From an uncultured Bacteroidota bacterium (GTDB lineage: Bacteria; Bacteroidota; Bacteroidia; Flavobacteriales; Flavobacteriaceae): a stretch of DNA of 64,000 nucleotides. The notes below the pieces were generated by a model. The model searched no databases, was not told the origin of the DNA, and saw only the letters and a list, made by a program, of their open reading frames with translations. Below are positions 17,383 through 26,645 of this stretch, in pieces. Both the position numbers and the translations under genes were made by a program. Each line of letters starts with the position of its first letter. Position 1 is the first letter of the stretch. Location of the stretch: assembly GCA_902554655.1 (NCBI GenBank), contig CACDPE010000001.1, positions 62,001-126,000 of the forward strand. The letters are read 5' to 3'.

Positions 17383-18542
17383 GTTTAATATCAAAGTTAA
17401 AGGGAGATAAAGTTGTTTGGTATGTTGTCCTAGCTTTATCATTCTTTTCTTTTTTACCAATTTTTAGTGCAAGCTCAAATTTTGGTACAAACTTTATTTT
17501 CTCAAATTTATTCAAACATGTAGCTATTATAATAGTTGGAATATTGATAATGTATACTACTCATTTAATCGATTACAAATACTTTAAAGGCTTATCTAAA
17601 ATAATTTTACCCTTAATTATTATATTATTAATATTTACAGCAGTTCAAGGAAATGAAATTGAAGGAGCAAATGCAAGTCGATGGATTAATATACCTTTAA
17701 TCGGAATTTCATTTCAACCATCTTCATTAGCCTCAATTTTTTTATTGATTTATATATCTAATTTTTTGTCAAAAAACATCGACAAAAAGTTAGACTTTAG
17801 ATCCTCATTTTTTCCACTATGGATTCCTATCCTAATGGTGATATTATTAATCTTACCTTCAAATTTTTCTACTTCACTAATGATATTTATGATGGTATTA
17901 ACTATACTATTCTTGGGACAATATCCATTTAAATATATTTCTTCAATAATATTAATAGGAATTATTTTAGCATCAACTTTTGTTTTATTTGCAAAAAATT
18001 ATCCAGATTTAATACCTAACAGAATTGATACTTGGACTAGCAGGATTGAAAATTATATTAATCCTGTTTCTGAAGAATCAAATTATCAAATAAATAGAGC
18101 AAAAGCAGCAATTGCAAATGGATCATTATTCGGAGTTGGGGCAGGAAAAAGCTCTATGAAATATATTCTTCCACAAAGTACTTCAGACTTTATTTATTCA
18201 ATAATTACTGAAGAATATGGTTTAGTAATAGCAATATTAATCCTTTTTCTGTACTTAATATTATTGTTTAGAATAATTATTATTTCATATAAAGCAACCT
18301 CAATATTTGGAAAATTAATTGCATTATCTGTCGGATTACCAGTTGTATTTCAGGCGTTTATTAACATGGGAGTTGCTGTTCAATTAATCCCTGTTACTGG
18401 GCAACCTTTACCATTAATTAGTATGGGAGGTACATCAATATGGACAACATTTTTAGCATTTGGAATATTATTAAGTGTAAGTGCAAAAAAAATAAATAGT
18501 GATTTGGAATTAAATACAATCGATGAAAAAAAACATGGATAA
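17379..18542 (+). CDS. ftsW: Septal peptidoglycan glycosyltransferase FtsW
   Basis: SEDS-family polymerase that builds septal glycan strands together with FtsI. The 387 residues form about ten membrane segments. GANASRWINIP (about 98-108), QPSSLA and the C-terminal PLPLISMGGTS are SEDS signatures; NRAKAAIANGSLFGVGAGKS is the conserved extracellular segment. It lacks a long cytoplasmic tail. It overlaps murD by four bases and murG by up to twenty. Confidence 0.95.
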   Translation: MSLISKLKGDKVVWYVVLALSFFSFLPIFSASSNFGTNFIFSNLFKHVAIIIVGILIMYTTHLIDYKYFKGLSKIILPLIIILLIFTAVQGNEIEGANASRWINIPLIGISFQPSSLASIFLLIYISNFLSKNIDKKLDFRSSFFPLWIPILMVILLILPSNFSTSLMIFMMVLTILFLGQYPFKYISSIILIGIILASTFVLFAKNYPDLIPNRIDTWTSRIENYINPVSEESNYQINRAKAAIANGSLFGVGAGKSSMKYILPQSTSDFIYSIITEEYGLVIAILILFLYLILLFRIIIISYKATSIFGKLIALSVGLPVVFQAFINMGVAVQLIPVTGQPLPLISMGGTSIWTTFLAFGILLSVSAKKINSDLELNTIDEKKHG

Positions 18543-19623
18543 AAAGTTTTTAATATCTGGCGGTGGTACTGGAGGACATATATACCCTGCTATAGCAATA
18601 GCTGATGAAATTAAAGAAAGATTTTCAAGTTCCAAGATACTATTTACAGGTTCAAGTTCTAGAATGGAAATGAAAAAGATTCCAGAAAACGGATATAAAA
18701 TAAGTGGATTATGGATATCTGGTTTTAATAGAAAAAACTTTTTTTCAAATTTATTATTTCCATTAAAAGTTATCGTTAGTCTAGTACAATCAATTAAAAT
18801 CTTACATGCATTTAAACCAAATGTAGTTATTGGAACAGGTGGATTTGCAAGCGGACCAACTTTATTTATTGCTAATCTTTTAAGAATTCCAATTTTTATT
18901 CAAGAGCAAAATTCTTATCCAGGCATCACTAATAAAATATTATCGAAATATGCTGACAAAATTTTTGTATCCTATGATAGAATGGAAAAATTCTTTCCAA
19001 AAGAAAAAATTTTGAATTATGGGAATCCTGTTAGAAATAGATTTGGTAAAGCTGATAATATTAAAATAGAAAAATTTATAAAAGCATATGATATTAATAA
19101 AAACAATAAAACAATTTTATTTCTCGGTGGAAGTTTGGGGTCTCAAGTTATGAATGAGTTTGTCATGAATAACATTGATTATTTTGAAAAAAGTAATTAT
19201 AATGTAATTCTTCAATGTGGAGAAAGGTATAAAAATAAAATAAAAGATAATAAATCTAAGAATGTAATTATTTTACCTTTTATTGATCAAATGCCAACGG
19301 TAATATCTTGCTCTGATTTAATTGTTTCAAGAGCAGGTGCCATTATCATTTCTGAATTATCCTTTGTAGGCAAACCTGTTATTTTTATTCCATCACCAAA
19401 TGTTGCTGAAGATCACCAAACAAAAAATGCAAAATATTTATATGATTTGGAAGCTGCAGAATTAATTCATGAGGATGAAATTCATTATAAACTAAAGAAT
19501 ATAATTAATAAAATTTTTATTAGTGATAAATATAGAAATCAATTAGCTAATAATCTAAAATCACTTTCAACTTTAAAGTCCACAAAGTTAATAGTTGATG
19601 AAATTGAAAAGTATATTAAATGA
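18523..19623 (+). CDS. murG: UDP-N-acetylglucosamine--lipid I GlcNAc transferase MurG
   Basis: Peripheral inner-membrane glycosyltransferase converting lipid I to lipid II. The N-terminal SGGGTGGHIYPA loop is at about 12-23, GTGGFASGP and the NSYPGITNK segment follow, and SRAGAIIISEL with EDHQTKNA binds the UDP-GlcNAc donor. The 366-residue length is normal. Two in-frame ATGs, 18523 and 18535, are both possible; the second would give an eight-base overlap with ftsW. murC follows with an ATGA overlap. Confidence 0.95.
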   Translation: MKKNMDKKFLISGGGTGGHIYPAIAIADEIKERFSSSKILFTGSSSRMEMKKIPENGYKISGLWISGFNRKNFFSNLLFPLKVIVSLVQSIKILHAFKPNVVIGTGGFASGPTLFIANLLRIPIFIQEQNSYPGITNKILSKYADKIFVSYDRMEKFFPKEKILNYGNPVRNRFGKADNIKIEKFIKAYDINKNNKTILFLGGSLGSQVMNEFVMNNIDYFEKSNYNVILQCGERYKNKIKDNKSKNVIILPFIDQMPTVISCSDLIVSRAGAIIISELSFVGKPVIFIPSPNVAEDHQTKNAKYLYDLEAAELIHEDEIHYKLKNIINKIFISDKYRNQLANNLKSLSTLKSTKLIVDEIEKYIK

Positions 19624-20969
19624 AATACCAAGATTACAAATATTATTTTTTCATAGGCGTAGGAGGAATTGGAATGTCATCCTTAGCTAAGTATTTATCT
19701 ATCAAGAATAAAAATATTGCTGGATATGATAGAGAAAAAACAGAATTGACTTGTAATTTAGAAAAAATAGGTATTGATATTTTATATGATTTTGATATAA
19801 ATAATATTGATAAAAGTTTTAAAGACCCAACGAAAACATTAGTAATTTATACCCCTGCAATTTCAAATAATAATCAACTCTTTAAATTTTTTAAAGATTT
19901 ACATTTTACTATTATTAAAAGATCCGACTTACTAGCATCAATAGTAAATAATAATTTTTCTATAGCGATTGCTGGTACACATGGTAAAACAACTATAACT
20001 GCAATTTTGTCTCACATATTAAGCGTTTCCAATCTAAATTACACTGCTTTCATTGGTGGAATTTCAAATGAAAATAACTCAAATCTCAAATCTATTGGAG
20101 ATGAAATTTTTATTGTTGAAGCTGATGAATATGATAGAACATTTTTAAAATTAAAACCTAATATTATTTGTATTAATAATATTGATGGTGATCATTTTGA
20201 TATTTATAATGGTTATAATGATTTAAAAAAATCATTTGTACAATTTTCTAAAAACCTACGTGATGACGGCGTATTGATTGCTAATGATGAATTAAACTTT
20301 GAATCAATTAATTATGGATTTAGGAATGATTCAAATTTTGTTATAAAAAACTTAAGGACAGTGGCTGGTCAGTCAATCTTTGATATAGAAACAAAAGATA
20401 TTAAGTATAAAAATATTCATTTTAATATGTTAGGAAAATATAATTGTATTAATGCTCTTGCTGCAATAATTATTTCTTTTAAATTGAATATTTCATTTGA
20501 TTTAATTAAAAAAAGTCTAAAGACCTTTAAAGGAGTAAAAAGAAGACTCTCTTTTGAGCTTACTAAGCCAAAAATATTAATTGACGATTATGCTCATCAC
20601 CCAAAAGAGATTCAATCTGTTTTTAACTGCTTAGATGATGTTTATCCTTGTCTTAAGAAATTTGTGATATTCCAACCTCATTTATTTACTAGAACAAGAG
20701 ATTTTATTGATGAGTTTGCTCAAAGTTTAGAAAAGTTTGATAGAGTGGTTTTGTTAGATATATATCCAGCTAGGGAAAAACCTATTAAAGGTATAACATC
20801 AAGACTAATACTTGAAAAAATAAAAAATGAAAATAAATCATTAGCAAATGAAAACGAATTATTAGATATAATCAATAAGGATAATTCTGAAATTATAATA
20901 ACAATGGGAGCTGGAAGTATTGGAAAAATATGTCAGTCTTTAAAAAAAAAATTAATACTTGAAAATTAA
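19620..20969 (+). CDS. murC: UDP-N-acetylmuramate--L-alanine ligase MurC
   Basis: First amino-acid ligase of the stem peptide. The N-terminal FIGVGGIGMSSLAKYL is the UDP-binding loop, AGTHGKTT (about 117-124) the ATP loop, and EADEYDRTFL, NIDGDHFD and DDYAHHPKEI are MurC signatures. The 449 residues match the family. It overlaps murG by four bases and the TTG-initiated ftsQ by eleven. Confidence 0.96.
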   Translation: MKYQDYKYYFFIGVGGIGMSSLAKYLSIKNKNIAGYDREKTELTCNLEKIGIDILYDFDINNIDKSFKDPTKTLVIYTPAISNNNQLFKFFKDLHFTIIKRSDLLASIVNNNFSIAIAGTHGKTTITAILSHILSVSNLNYTAFIGGISNENNSNLKSIGDEIFIVEADEYDRTFLKLKPNIICINNIDGDHFDIYNGYNDLKKSFVQFSKNLRDDGVLIANDELNFESINYGFRNDSNFVIKNLRTVAGQSIFDIETKDIKYKNIHFNMLGKYNCINALAAIIISFKLNISFDLIKKSLKTFKGVKRRLSFELTKPKILIDDYAHHPKEIQSVFNCLDDVYPCLKKFVIFQPHLFTRTRDFIDEFAQSLEKFDRVVLLDIYPAREKPIKGITSRLILEKIKNENKSLANENELLDIINKDNSEIIITMGAGSIGKICQSLKKKLILEN

Positions 20970-21672
20970 GTTTATACATATAATATTTACAATTTTTATT
21001 TCATTAAAAATTTTAGCTGTAGTTTATACAAACTATGTTAATGGATTTAATATTTCCACAATAACTTCCTCAAATATCTTTTCTGATTCTTATAATTTTA
21101 TATCCAATGATTCTATATTCAATATTCTTAAATCATCAAAACTAATATCTGATTCAATTTCAGTAAAGTCTATTAATTTAGAAAAAATTGAGTCAAAACT
21201 ATTAGACATACCATTTATAGATCAAGTTTCATCATCTATTGATATTCAATCAAATTTTTCATTAGAAATTGTAGAAAAGAAACCTATAATTGACCTAAAA
21301 GATTATGATTTTTATTTATCTGAAAAGGGAGAAAGAATTCCAAGAATTGAGAACAAAAAACTTAATATTAAGAGTTTTTTCGGAAAAATTGATTCAATAG
21401 TATTTTGTGATTTAGCTTCTGTAGCTAAGTACATTAATAATGATAATTTCTTTATTGAACATATAAAATATATTTATGCAGATAGCACTAGTTTTTACTT
21501 TTCTGTTAATGATTATAAATATCAAGTAAAACTTGGTAATCTTAATCATTTTGAAAACAAACTAAAAAAATATAAAGGTTTTTATGCAGCAAAAGTCAAT
21601 ACAGATTTACTTAAAAATTTTAATAAACTCGATTTAAACTTCAATAATCAAGTAATAGCACAAAAAAAATAA
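20959..21672 (+). CDS. ftsQ: Cell division protein FtsQ
   Basis: Bitopic divisome protein that links FtsB/FtsL to the cytoplasmic ring. The 237 residues start with a membrane segment (about 4-20), followed by a periplasmic domain that includes a POTRA-like part and a FtsQ-type C-terminus. Overall conservation is low, as is usual for this gene, and the call rests on topology, length and position between murC and ftsA. The only start compatible with the membrane segment is TTG at 20959. One base separates it from ftsA. Confidence 0.85.
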   Translation: MKIKFIHIIFTIFISLKILAVVYTNYVNGFNISTITSSNIFSDSYNFISNDSIFNILKSSKLISDSISVKSINLEKIESKLLDIPFIDQVSSSIDIQSNFSLEIVEKKPIIDLKDYDFYLSEKGERIPRIENKKLNIKSFFGKIDSIVFCDLASVAKYINNDNFFIEHIKYIYADSTSFYFSVNDYKYQVKLGNLNHFENKLKKYKGFYAAKVNTDLLKNFNKLDLNFNNQVIAQKK

Positions 21673-21673
21673 T

Positions 21674-22981
21674 ATGGAAAATAATGAATTATACATCGGA
21701 TTAGATATTGGAACTACAAAAATTGTAGCAATGATAGGTGATGTTAATGAGTATGATAAATTAAAAATTGTTGGAATTGGTAAATCAAAAAGTTTAGGTG
21801 TTCATCGTGGAGTCGTGAATAACATAACTCAAACAATTCAATCAATTCAGTCAGCAGTGGAAGAGGCTGAATTAAATTCAAGTTATAAAATAGATAAAGT
21901 AGTCGTTGGTATTGCCGGTCAACATATTAGGAGCTTACAACATAGTGATTATATAACACGTGAAAACTCTGATCAAGTCATTGATAAAGAAGATATTGAT
22001 AGGTTGATAAACCAGGTTTATAAGTTAGTTATGCTGCCTGGTGAGGAAATTATTCATGTTTTACCTCAGGATTATAAAGTTGATGGTCAAGGTGAAATAA
22101 AAGAGCCAATTGGAATGTTTGGATCGAGGGTAGAAGCTAATTTTCATGTAGTTGTTGGGCAGGTAAGTTCAATTAAAAATATTGCAAGATGTGTAAAAAG
22201 TGCAGGAATTGATTTTGATGGAATAACTTTAGAACCATTGGCATCTGCTGATGCAGTTTTAAGTCAAGAAGAAAAAGAAGCTGGAGTTGCTTTAATTGAC
22301 ATAGGTGGTGGAACTACTGACTTAGCAATCTTCAAAGATGGTATAATAAGACATACGGCGGTTATTCCTTTTGGTGGAAATATTATAACTGATGATATTA
22401 AAGAAGGGTGTTCTATAATTGAGAAACAGGCGGAGCTATTAAAAATAAAATTTGGATCTGCTTGGCCTGGTGAGAATAAAGAAAATGAAATTGTTTCAAT
22501 TCCAGGATTAAGAGGACGTGATCCCAAAGAAATTACACTAAAAAATCTTTCCAAAATTATTAACGCAAGAATTGTAGAAATAATAGAACAAGTATTTATT
22601 GAAATCAAGAATTATGGACATGATGAACAAAAGAAAAAATTGATTGCTGGAATTGTTTTAACAGGCGGAGGTAGTCAATTAAATCATCTCAAGCAAACTG
22701 TTGAATATGTGACTGGAATGGATACACGACTTGGTCAACCAAATGAACATTTGGCTGGTAATAATTCTATTGAAATTTCAAATCCAACTTTTGCAACTGC
22801 AGTAGGTCTTGTCATGAATTCAATGAATAGAAAAAAAATTGATAAAAAAGATTATGATGAAAATCAGGATGAAAATTCAGATGAGGAATCAGTTACAAAT
22901 AATAAAAATACAGATTTTTCAAAAACAGTTTTTGAAAAATTTACAGATAAAATAAAAAATTTTTTAGAGAACGCAGAATAA
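21674..22981 (+). CDS. ftsA: Cell division protein FtsA
   Basis: Actin-like ATPase that tethers FtsZ to the inner membrane. IGLDIGTTKIVAMIG (about 7-21) is phosphate-binding loop 1, IDIGGGTTDLAIF (about 203-215) loop 2, and GIVLTGGGSQLNHL the adenosine motif. The C-terminal end (VFEKFTDKIKNFLENAE) has the amphipathic look of a membrane-targeting helix, after an acidic linker rich in Asp and Glu. The 435 residues are normal for Bacteroidota. Ten bases separate it from ftsZ. Confidence 0.96.
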   Translation: MENNELYIGLDIGTTKIVAMIGDVNEYDKLKIVGIGKSKSLGVHRGVVNNITQTIQSIQSAVEEAELNSSYKIDKVVVGIAGQHIRSLQHSDYITRENSDQVIDKEDIDRLINQVYKLVMLPGEEIIHVLPQDYKVDGQGEIKEPIGMFGSRVEANFHVVVGQVSSIKNIARCVKSAGIDFDGITLEPLASADAVLSQEEKEAGVALIDIGGGTTDLAIFKDGIIRHTAVIPFGGNIITDDIKEGCSIIEKQAELLKIKFGSAWPGENKENEIVSIPGLRGRDPKEITLKNLSKIINARIVEIIEQVFIEIKNYGHDEQKKKLIAGIVLTGGGSQLNHLKQTVEYVTGMDTRLGQPNEHLAGNNSIEISNPTFATAVGLVMNSMNRKKIDKKDYDENQDENSDEESVTNNKNTDFSKTVFEKFTDKIKNFLENAE

Positions 22982-22991
22982 TATAACAACT

Positions 22992-24749
22992 ATGAACACA
23001 AATCAAGATTATAACAATTTAACCTTTGATTTACCAAAAAATCAAAGTAATGTCATTAAAGTAATTGGAGTTGGAGGTGGAGGAAGTAATGCAATTAACC
23101 ATATGTTTTTGAAAGGTATTAAGGGTGTGGATTATGTAGTTTGTAATACAGACTCGCAAGCTTTAAAAAACAGTCCTGTTCCAAACAAAATCCAGTTGGG
23201 AGTTAACTTAACAGAAGGAATGGGTGCAGGTGCTGATCCAACTGTTGGTGAACAAGCAGCAATTGAAAATCTTAGTGAACTGAGAGATATGTTAGAAAAA
23301 AATACAAAAATGGTGTTTATTACTGCAGGAATGGGCGGTGGTACTGGGACTGGTGCTGCACCAATAATTTCAAAATTAGCAATGGAGATGGATATTTTGA
23401 CTGTTGGAATTGTAACAATGCCGTTTGTTTTTGAAGGAAAAATAAGACAAAATCAAGCAAATAAAGGTTTAGAGAAACTTAAAAATAACTGCGATTCAAT
23501 TATAGTTGTTAATAATAACAAATTAAGAGATATATATGGTAATTTAGGTGTAAAGGAAGGTTTTTCTAAGGCAGATGAAGTGCTTGCAACTGCGGCCAAA
23601 GGAATTGCAGAAGTTATTACTCATCATTACACTCAAAATATTGATTTAAAAGACGCTAAAGCAGTTTTATCTAAAAGTGGAAGTGCTATAATGGGCTCTG
23701 CTGGTTCATCAGGTGATAAAAGAGCTATTAAAGCTGTAACTAACGCTTTAGATTCTCCTTTACTTAATGATAATAGAATTCAAGGAGCACAAAACGTATT
23801 GCTATTAATTCTTTCTGGTTCAAGTGAAGTAACTATTGATGAAATAGGTATTATAAACGATTATATTCAAGAGAGAGCTGGCAATAATGTAAATATTATT
23901 ATGGGGATTGGTGAGGATTCGAATCTTATTGATGAAATATCTGTAACTGTGATTGCAACTGGTTTTGATATTAGTTTACAAGATGAAATTATACATGTTG
24001 ATCCTAAAAAGAAAATTCATTATTTAGGTGAAGAAAGTGAAGTAGTTGAAAAATTTGAAGAGAAAAAGTCAGATCCTCCTCTCCAATACGATTATGCATC
24101 CGATTCAATTGATTTTAAAAACATTGATTTTGATTCCGACAGTTTAGAGGATCTTAATAGTAGAACAGAAATTGTTGAAATTGAAGATGTTAGAGATATT
24201 GATGTTGAATTTGAAACTGTAGCTTTTAACAAATCAGAAATTATTGATAAAAGAATCGAATTAGATTTTAGAGATATTTATGTTAATGATGCTGAAATAG
24301 TAAAATCTGAAGATAAAAATTTAAGTTCTGATAAAGTAATTCATATTTTGGAAGAAGATATTAACGATATCGAAGTAATTGACCCAGTTCAGATTATTCC
24401 ATACACAATGGTTGGTGATTCAGAGTCACTAAAAGTTACAGATGAAATAAATACAAACCCTGAAAATAAAAAATCTGTTGAAGATTTTAATCCATTTGAT
24501 AACCCGATTGCAAAAGCACTAGCTAAACGAACCGAAGAAAGAAAAATAAAACTAAAAGAATTTAATTATAAATTTGCAAAGGCAATTAGAGTAGAGGATA
24601 TGGAAAAAGAGCCTGCATATAAGAGAGCTGGTATTGATTTAGAAAACGATTTAAGTACTGAAATTTCCTTAACAAAAGTTGAAGAAGATGATAATGGAAA
24701 TATAGAACTAAAATCAAACAACTCTTTTTTACATGATAATGTTGACTAA
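22992..24749 (+). CDS. ftsZ: Cell division protein FtsZ with long acidic C-terminal region
   Basis: Tubulin-like GTPase that forms the division ring. The tubulin signature GGGTGTG is at 115-121, and the GTPase core extends to about residue 330. The remaining 250 or so residues are an Asp/Glu-rich, low-complexity linker followed by a conserved tail ending in NNSFLHDNVD. I recall this tail from flavobacterial FtsZ; E. coli FtsZ is only 383 residues. The YKFAKAIRVEDMEKEPAYKR stretch before it is another lineage-typical segment. Confidence 0.97.
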   Translation: MNTNQDYNNLTFDLPKNQSNVIKVIGVGGGGSNAINHMFLKGIKGVDYVVCNTDSQALKNSPVPNKIQLGVNLTEGMGAGADPTVGEQAAIENLSELRDMLEKNTKMVFITAGMGGGTGTGAAPIISKLAMEMDILTVGIVTMPFVFEGKIRQNQANKGLEKLKNNCDSIIVVNNNKLRDIYGNLGVKEGFSKADEVLATAAKGIAEVITHHYTQNIDLKDAKAVLSKSGSAIMGSAGSSGDKRAIKAVTNALDSPLLNDNRIQGAQNVLLLILSGSSEVTIDEIGIINDYIQERAGNNVNIIMGIGEDSNLIDEISVTVIATGFDISLQDEIIHVDPKKKIHYLGEESEVVEKFEEKKSDPPLQYDYASDSIDFKNIDFDSDSLEDLNSRTEIVEIEDVRDIDVEFETVAFNKSEIIDKRIELDFRDIYVNDAEIVKSEDKNLSSDKVIHILEEDINDIEVIDPVQIIPYTMVGDSESLKVTDEINTNPENKKSVEDFNPFDNPIAKALAKRTEERKIKLKEFNYKFAKAIRVEDMEKEPAYKRAGIDLENDLSTEISLTKVEEDDNGNIELKSNNSFLHDNVD

Positions 24750-24752
24750 ATT

Positions 24753-25202
24753 ATGAGCTTACAAGAAAATATAGATAATAAAATTAAATCTGCAATGAAA
24801 TCAAAAGATTCTTTAACATTGGATTCTTTGAGAGCAGTTAAATCAGCTATTTTATTGTTTAAAACTCAGTCTGGATCCTCAAATGATATATCTTCATATG
24901 ATGAGATTAAAATTTTACAAAAATTGGTTAAACAAAGAAAGGAAAGCGCTGATATTTACAAAAATCAAAACAGGCTAGAATTGAGTGAAGTTGAGCTAAA
25001 TCAAGCCTCTATAATTGAATCCTTTTTGCCAAAACAAATGAGTCATGATGAGGTAAGTGAAGTAATTAGTCAAATCATTACTAAATTAGGTGCGACAAGT
25101 ATGAAGGAAATGGGTAAAGTTATGGGATTAGCCTCCAAAGAGCTTTCAGGAAAATCAGATGGAAAAACAATTTCAGAAATCATAAGAAAAAAATTGTCTT
25201 GA
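24753..25202 (+). CDS. GatB/YqeY domain protein
   Basis: A 149-residue YqeY-like protein, related to the tRNA-binding C-terminal domain of the GatB amidotransferase subunit. Features are the N-terminal LRAVKSAILLFKT, the middle ILQKLVKQRKESADIYK and the C-terminal MGKVMGLASKELSGKSDGKTISEIIRKKL. It probably touches tRNA or translation, but no activity is established for stand-alone members. It starts three bases after ftsZ and ends three bases before tRNA-Arg, so it is the last protein gene of the division cluster. Confidence 0.88.
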   Translation: MSLQENIDNKIKSAMKSKDSLTLDSLRAVKSAILLFKTQSGSSNDISSYDEIKILQKLVKQRKESADIYKNQNRLELSEVELNQASIIESFLPKQMSHDEVSEVISQIITKLGATSMKEMGKVMGLASKELSGKSDGKTISEIIRKKLS

Positions 25203-25205
25203 ATT

Positions 25206-25279
25206 GGCCAAGTAGTTCAACTGGATAGAACATCAGATTTCGGCTCTGACGGTTGAGGGTTCGAATCCTTCCTTGGTCA
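25206..25279 (+). tRNA. tRNA-Arg (anticodon TCG)
   Basis: A full cloverleaf folds from these 74 bases. The acceptor stem pairs GGCCAAG with CTTGGTC (one G-T pair), the D stem GTTC with GAAC, the anticodon stem TCAGA with TCTGA around the loop TTTCGGC, and the T stem GAGGG with CCTTC around TTCGAAT. The anticodon at 25240-25242 is TCG. The discriminator base is A, and no CCA is encoded. It lies three bases after the yqeY-like gene and abuts the MATE stop codon on the other strand. Confidence 0.95.
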
Positions 25280-26644
25280 CTATTTTAGTTTGATTAATTG
25301 GTCACTTTTCATAAAAAACCTAACACTCAAAAAAAATGATGATGCTGTAAGGCCAAACAAAAAGCCAATCCATACACCTATTGCTTTAAGTTCAGTATAC
25401 AAACCTAAATATACCATAACTGGTAATCCAAAAATTATGTATGAAAAAAAACATATTAATGATGGGATTTTTACATCTTGAATACCTCTCAAACAACCTT
25501 GAGCAATAACTTGTATTCCATCAAAAACTTGAAACACTGCAACAACAATTAATAGTTTTGAAGCAATTTTAACTGTTTCTATAATAGCCGGTGAGTCATC
25601 ATTACTCAAATATAACCATGGGAAAAATTCAGATCCTAAAATGAAAATAATAGCAAATGCTATTTCAATTATCAATACTAATAAGAAGAATGAAATTGCT
25701 ACTCTTTTAAGATTTAAATAGTCCTCATAACCCTTTTGATTCCCAACTCTTATGGTTGCGGCAACACTAAGTCCTAAAGCAACCATAAATGTCATTGTTG
25801 ATAAATTTAGAGCTATTTGATTCGCTGCTTGGTAATTAGTGCCAATCAATCCACACACCCATACACCAGCAATAAAAAAGCCAACTTCAAACATCATTTG
25901 AAGTGCTGATGGATATCCTAAATTTAAAATATTTTTTGATATTGATTTTGAAAAATTTAAGCTGCAAATAGACCTGAAAAAATTCTTTGTTTTTTTATTA
26001 TTTTTTATAATTATTATTATAATAATTACCATACTTATTCTAGACACTAGAGTTCCAATCCCTGCACCTACCAATTCAAGTTTTGGAAATCCAAGTTTTC
26101 CATAAATTAAAATATAATTAATAATAACATTTATAATATTTGCAATTATTGTTGAAATCATAGAAATTTTAGTGAGAGATAATCCGTCTGAGAATTGCTT
26201 AAATGACTGAAAAATCACAAGAGGAACCAATGAAATTGCAACCCATGTGATATATGGAAAAGCAAGATTTACAACATCTTCAGGTTGACCCATATGAAAT
26301 ATTAGAGGTTTAAAAATGAGGACAGCAAGTGATAAAATTATTCCTAAAATTGTACAAATTAATATGCCATTCAATAAAACATCTTTTGTTTTTTGATAAT
26401 CCTTCTTAGCATCGCTTTCAGAAATCAGCGGTGTAATTGCTGTTGAAAAACCAATACCAAATGACATTGCTAAAAAAATGAAACTATTTCCTAACGAAAT
26501 TGCTGCAAGCTCAGCTGTTCCTAATCTGCCAACCATTGCGTTGTCTACAAACTGGACCAATGTATGTCCAATTAGCCCAACCATTACGGGATATGAAAGT
26601 TTTAAATTATATGAAAACTCTTTTAAATATGAATTAAAAATCAA
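25280..26644 (-). CDS. MATE family efflux transporter
   Basis: Multidrug and toxin extrusion transporter of the inner membrane, NorM/DinF-like, 454 residues in about twelve membrane segments. The N-terminal VQFVDNAMVGRLGTAELAAISLGNS and the repeat-internal ALQMMFEVGFFIAGVWVCGLIG are MATE signatures. Substrates cannot be predicted; export of cationic compounds in exchange for Na+ or H+ is the family role. The start is TTG at 26644, one base after the upstream PHP-type gene. Its TAG stop begins at the base next to the tRNA-Arg end. Confidence 0.93.
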   Translation of the reverse strand: MIFNSYLKEFSYNLKLSYPVMVGLIGHTLVQFVDNAMVGRLGTAELAAISLGNSFIFLAMSFGIGFSTAITPLISESDAKKDYQKTKDVLLNGILICTILGIILSLAVLIFKPLIFHMGQPEDVVNLAFPYITWVAISLVPLVIFQSFKQFSDGLSLTKISMISTIIANIINVIINYILIYGKLGFPKLELVGAGIGTLVSRISMVIIIIIIIKNNKKTKNFFRSICSLNFSKSISKNILNLGYPSALQMMFEVGFFIAGVWVCGLIGTNYQAANQIALNLSTMTFMVALGLSVAATIRVGNQKGYEDYLNLKRVAISFFLLVLIIEIAFAIIFILGSEFFPWLYLSNDDSPAIIETVKIASKLLIVVAVFQVFDGIQVIAQGCLRGIQDVKIPSLICFFSYIIFGLPVMVYLGLYTELKAIGVWIGFLFGLTASSFFLSVRFFMKSDQLIKLK

Positions 26645-26645
26645 A

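Noticed and set aside
22264-22608. 114-codon open frame on the minus strand within ftsA, and similar frames opposite dnaG, rpoD, pnp, tamL, accD and others
   Set aside because: All are shadows of well-conserved genes, without family features or start context of their own.
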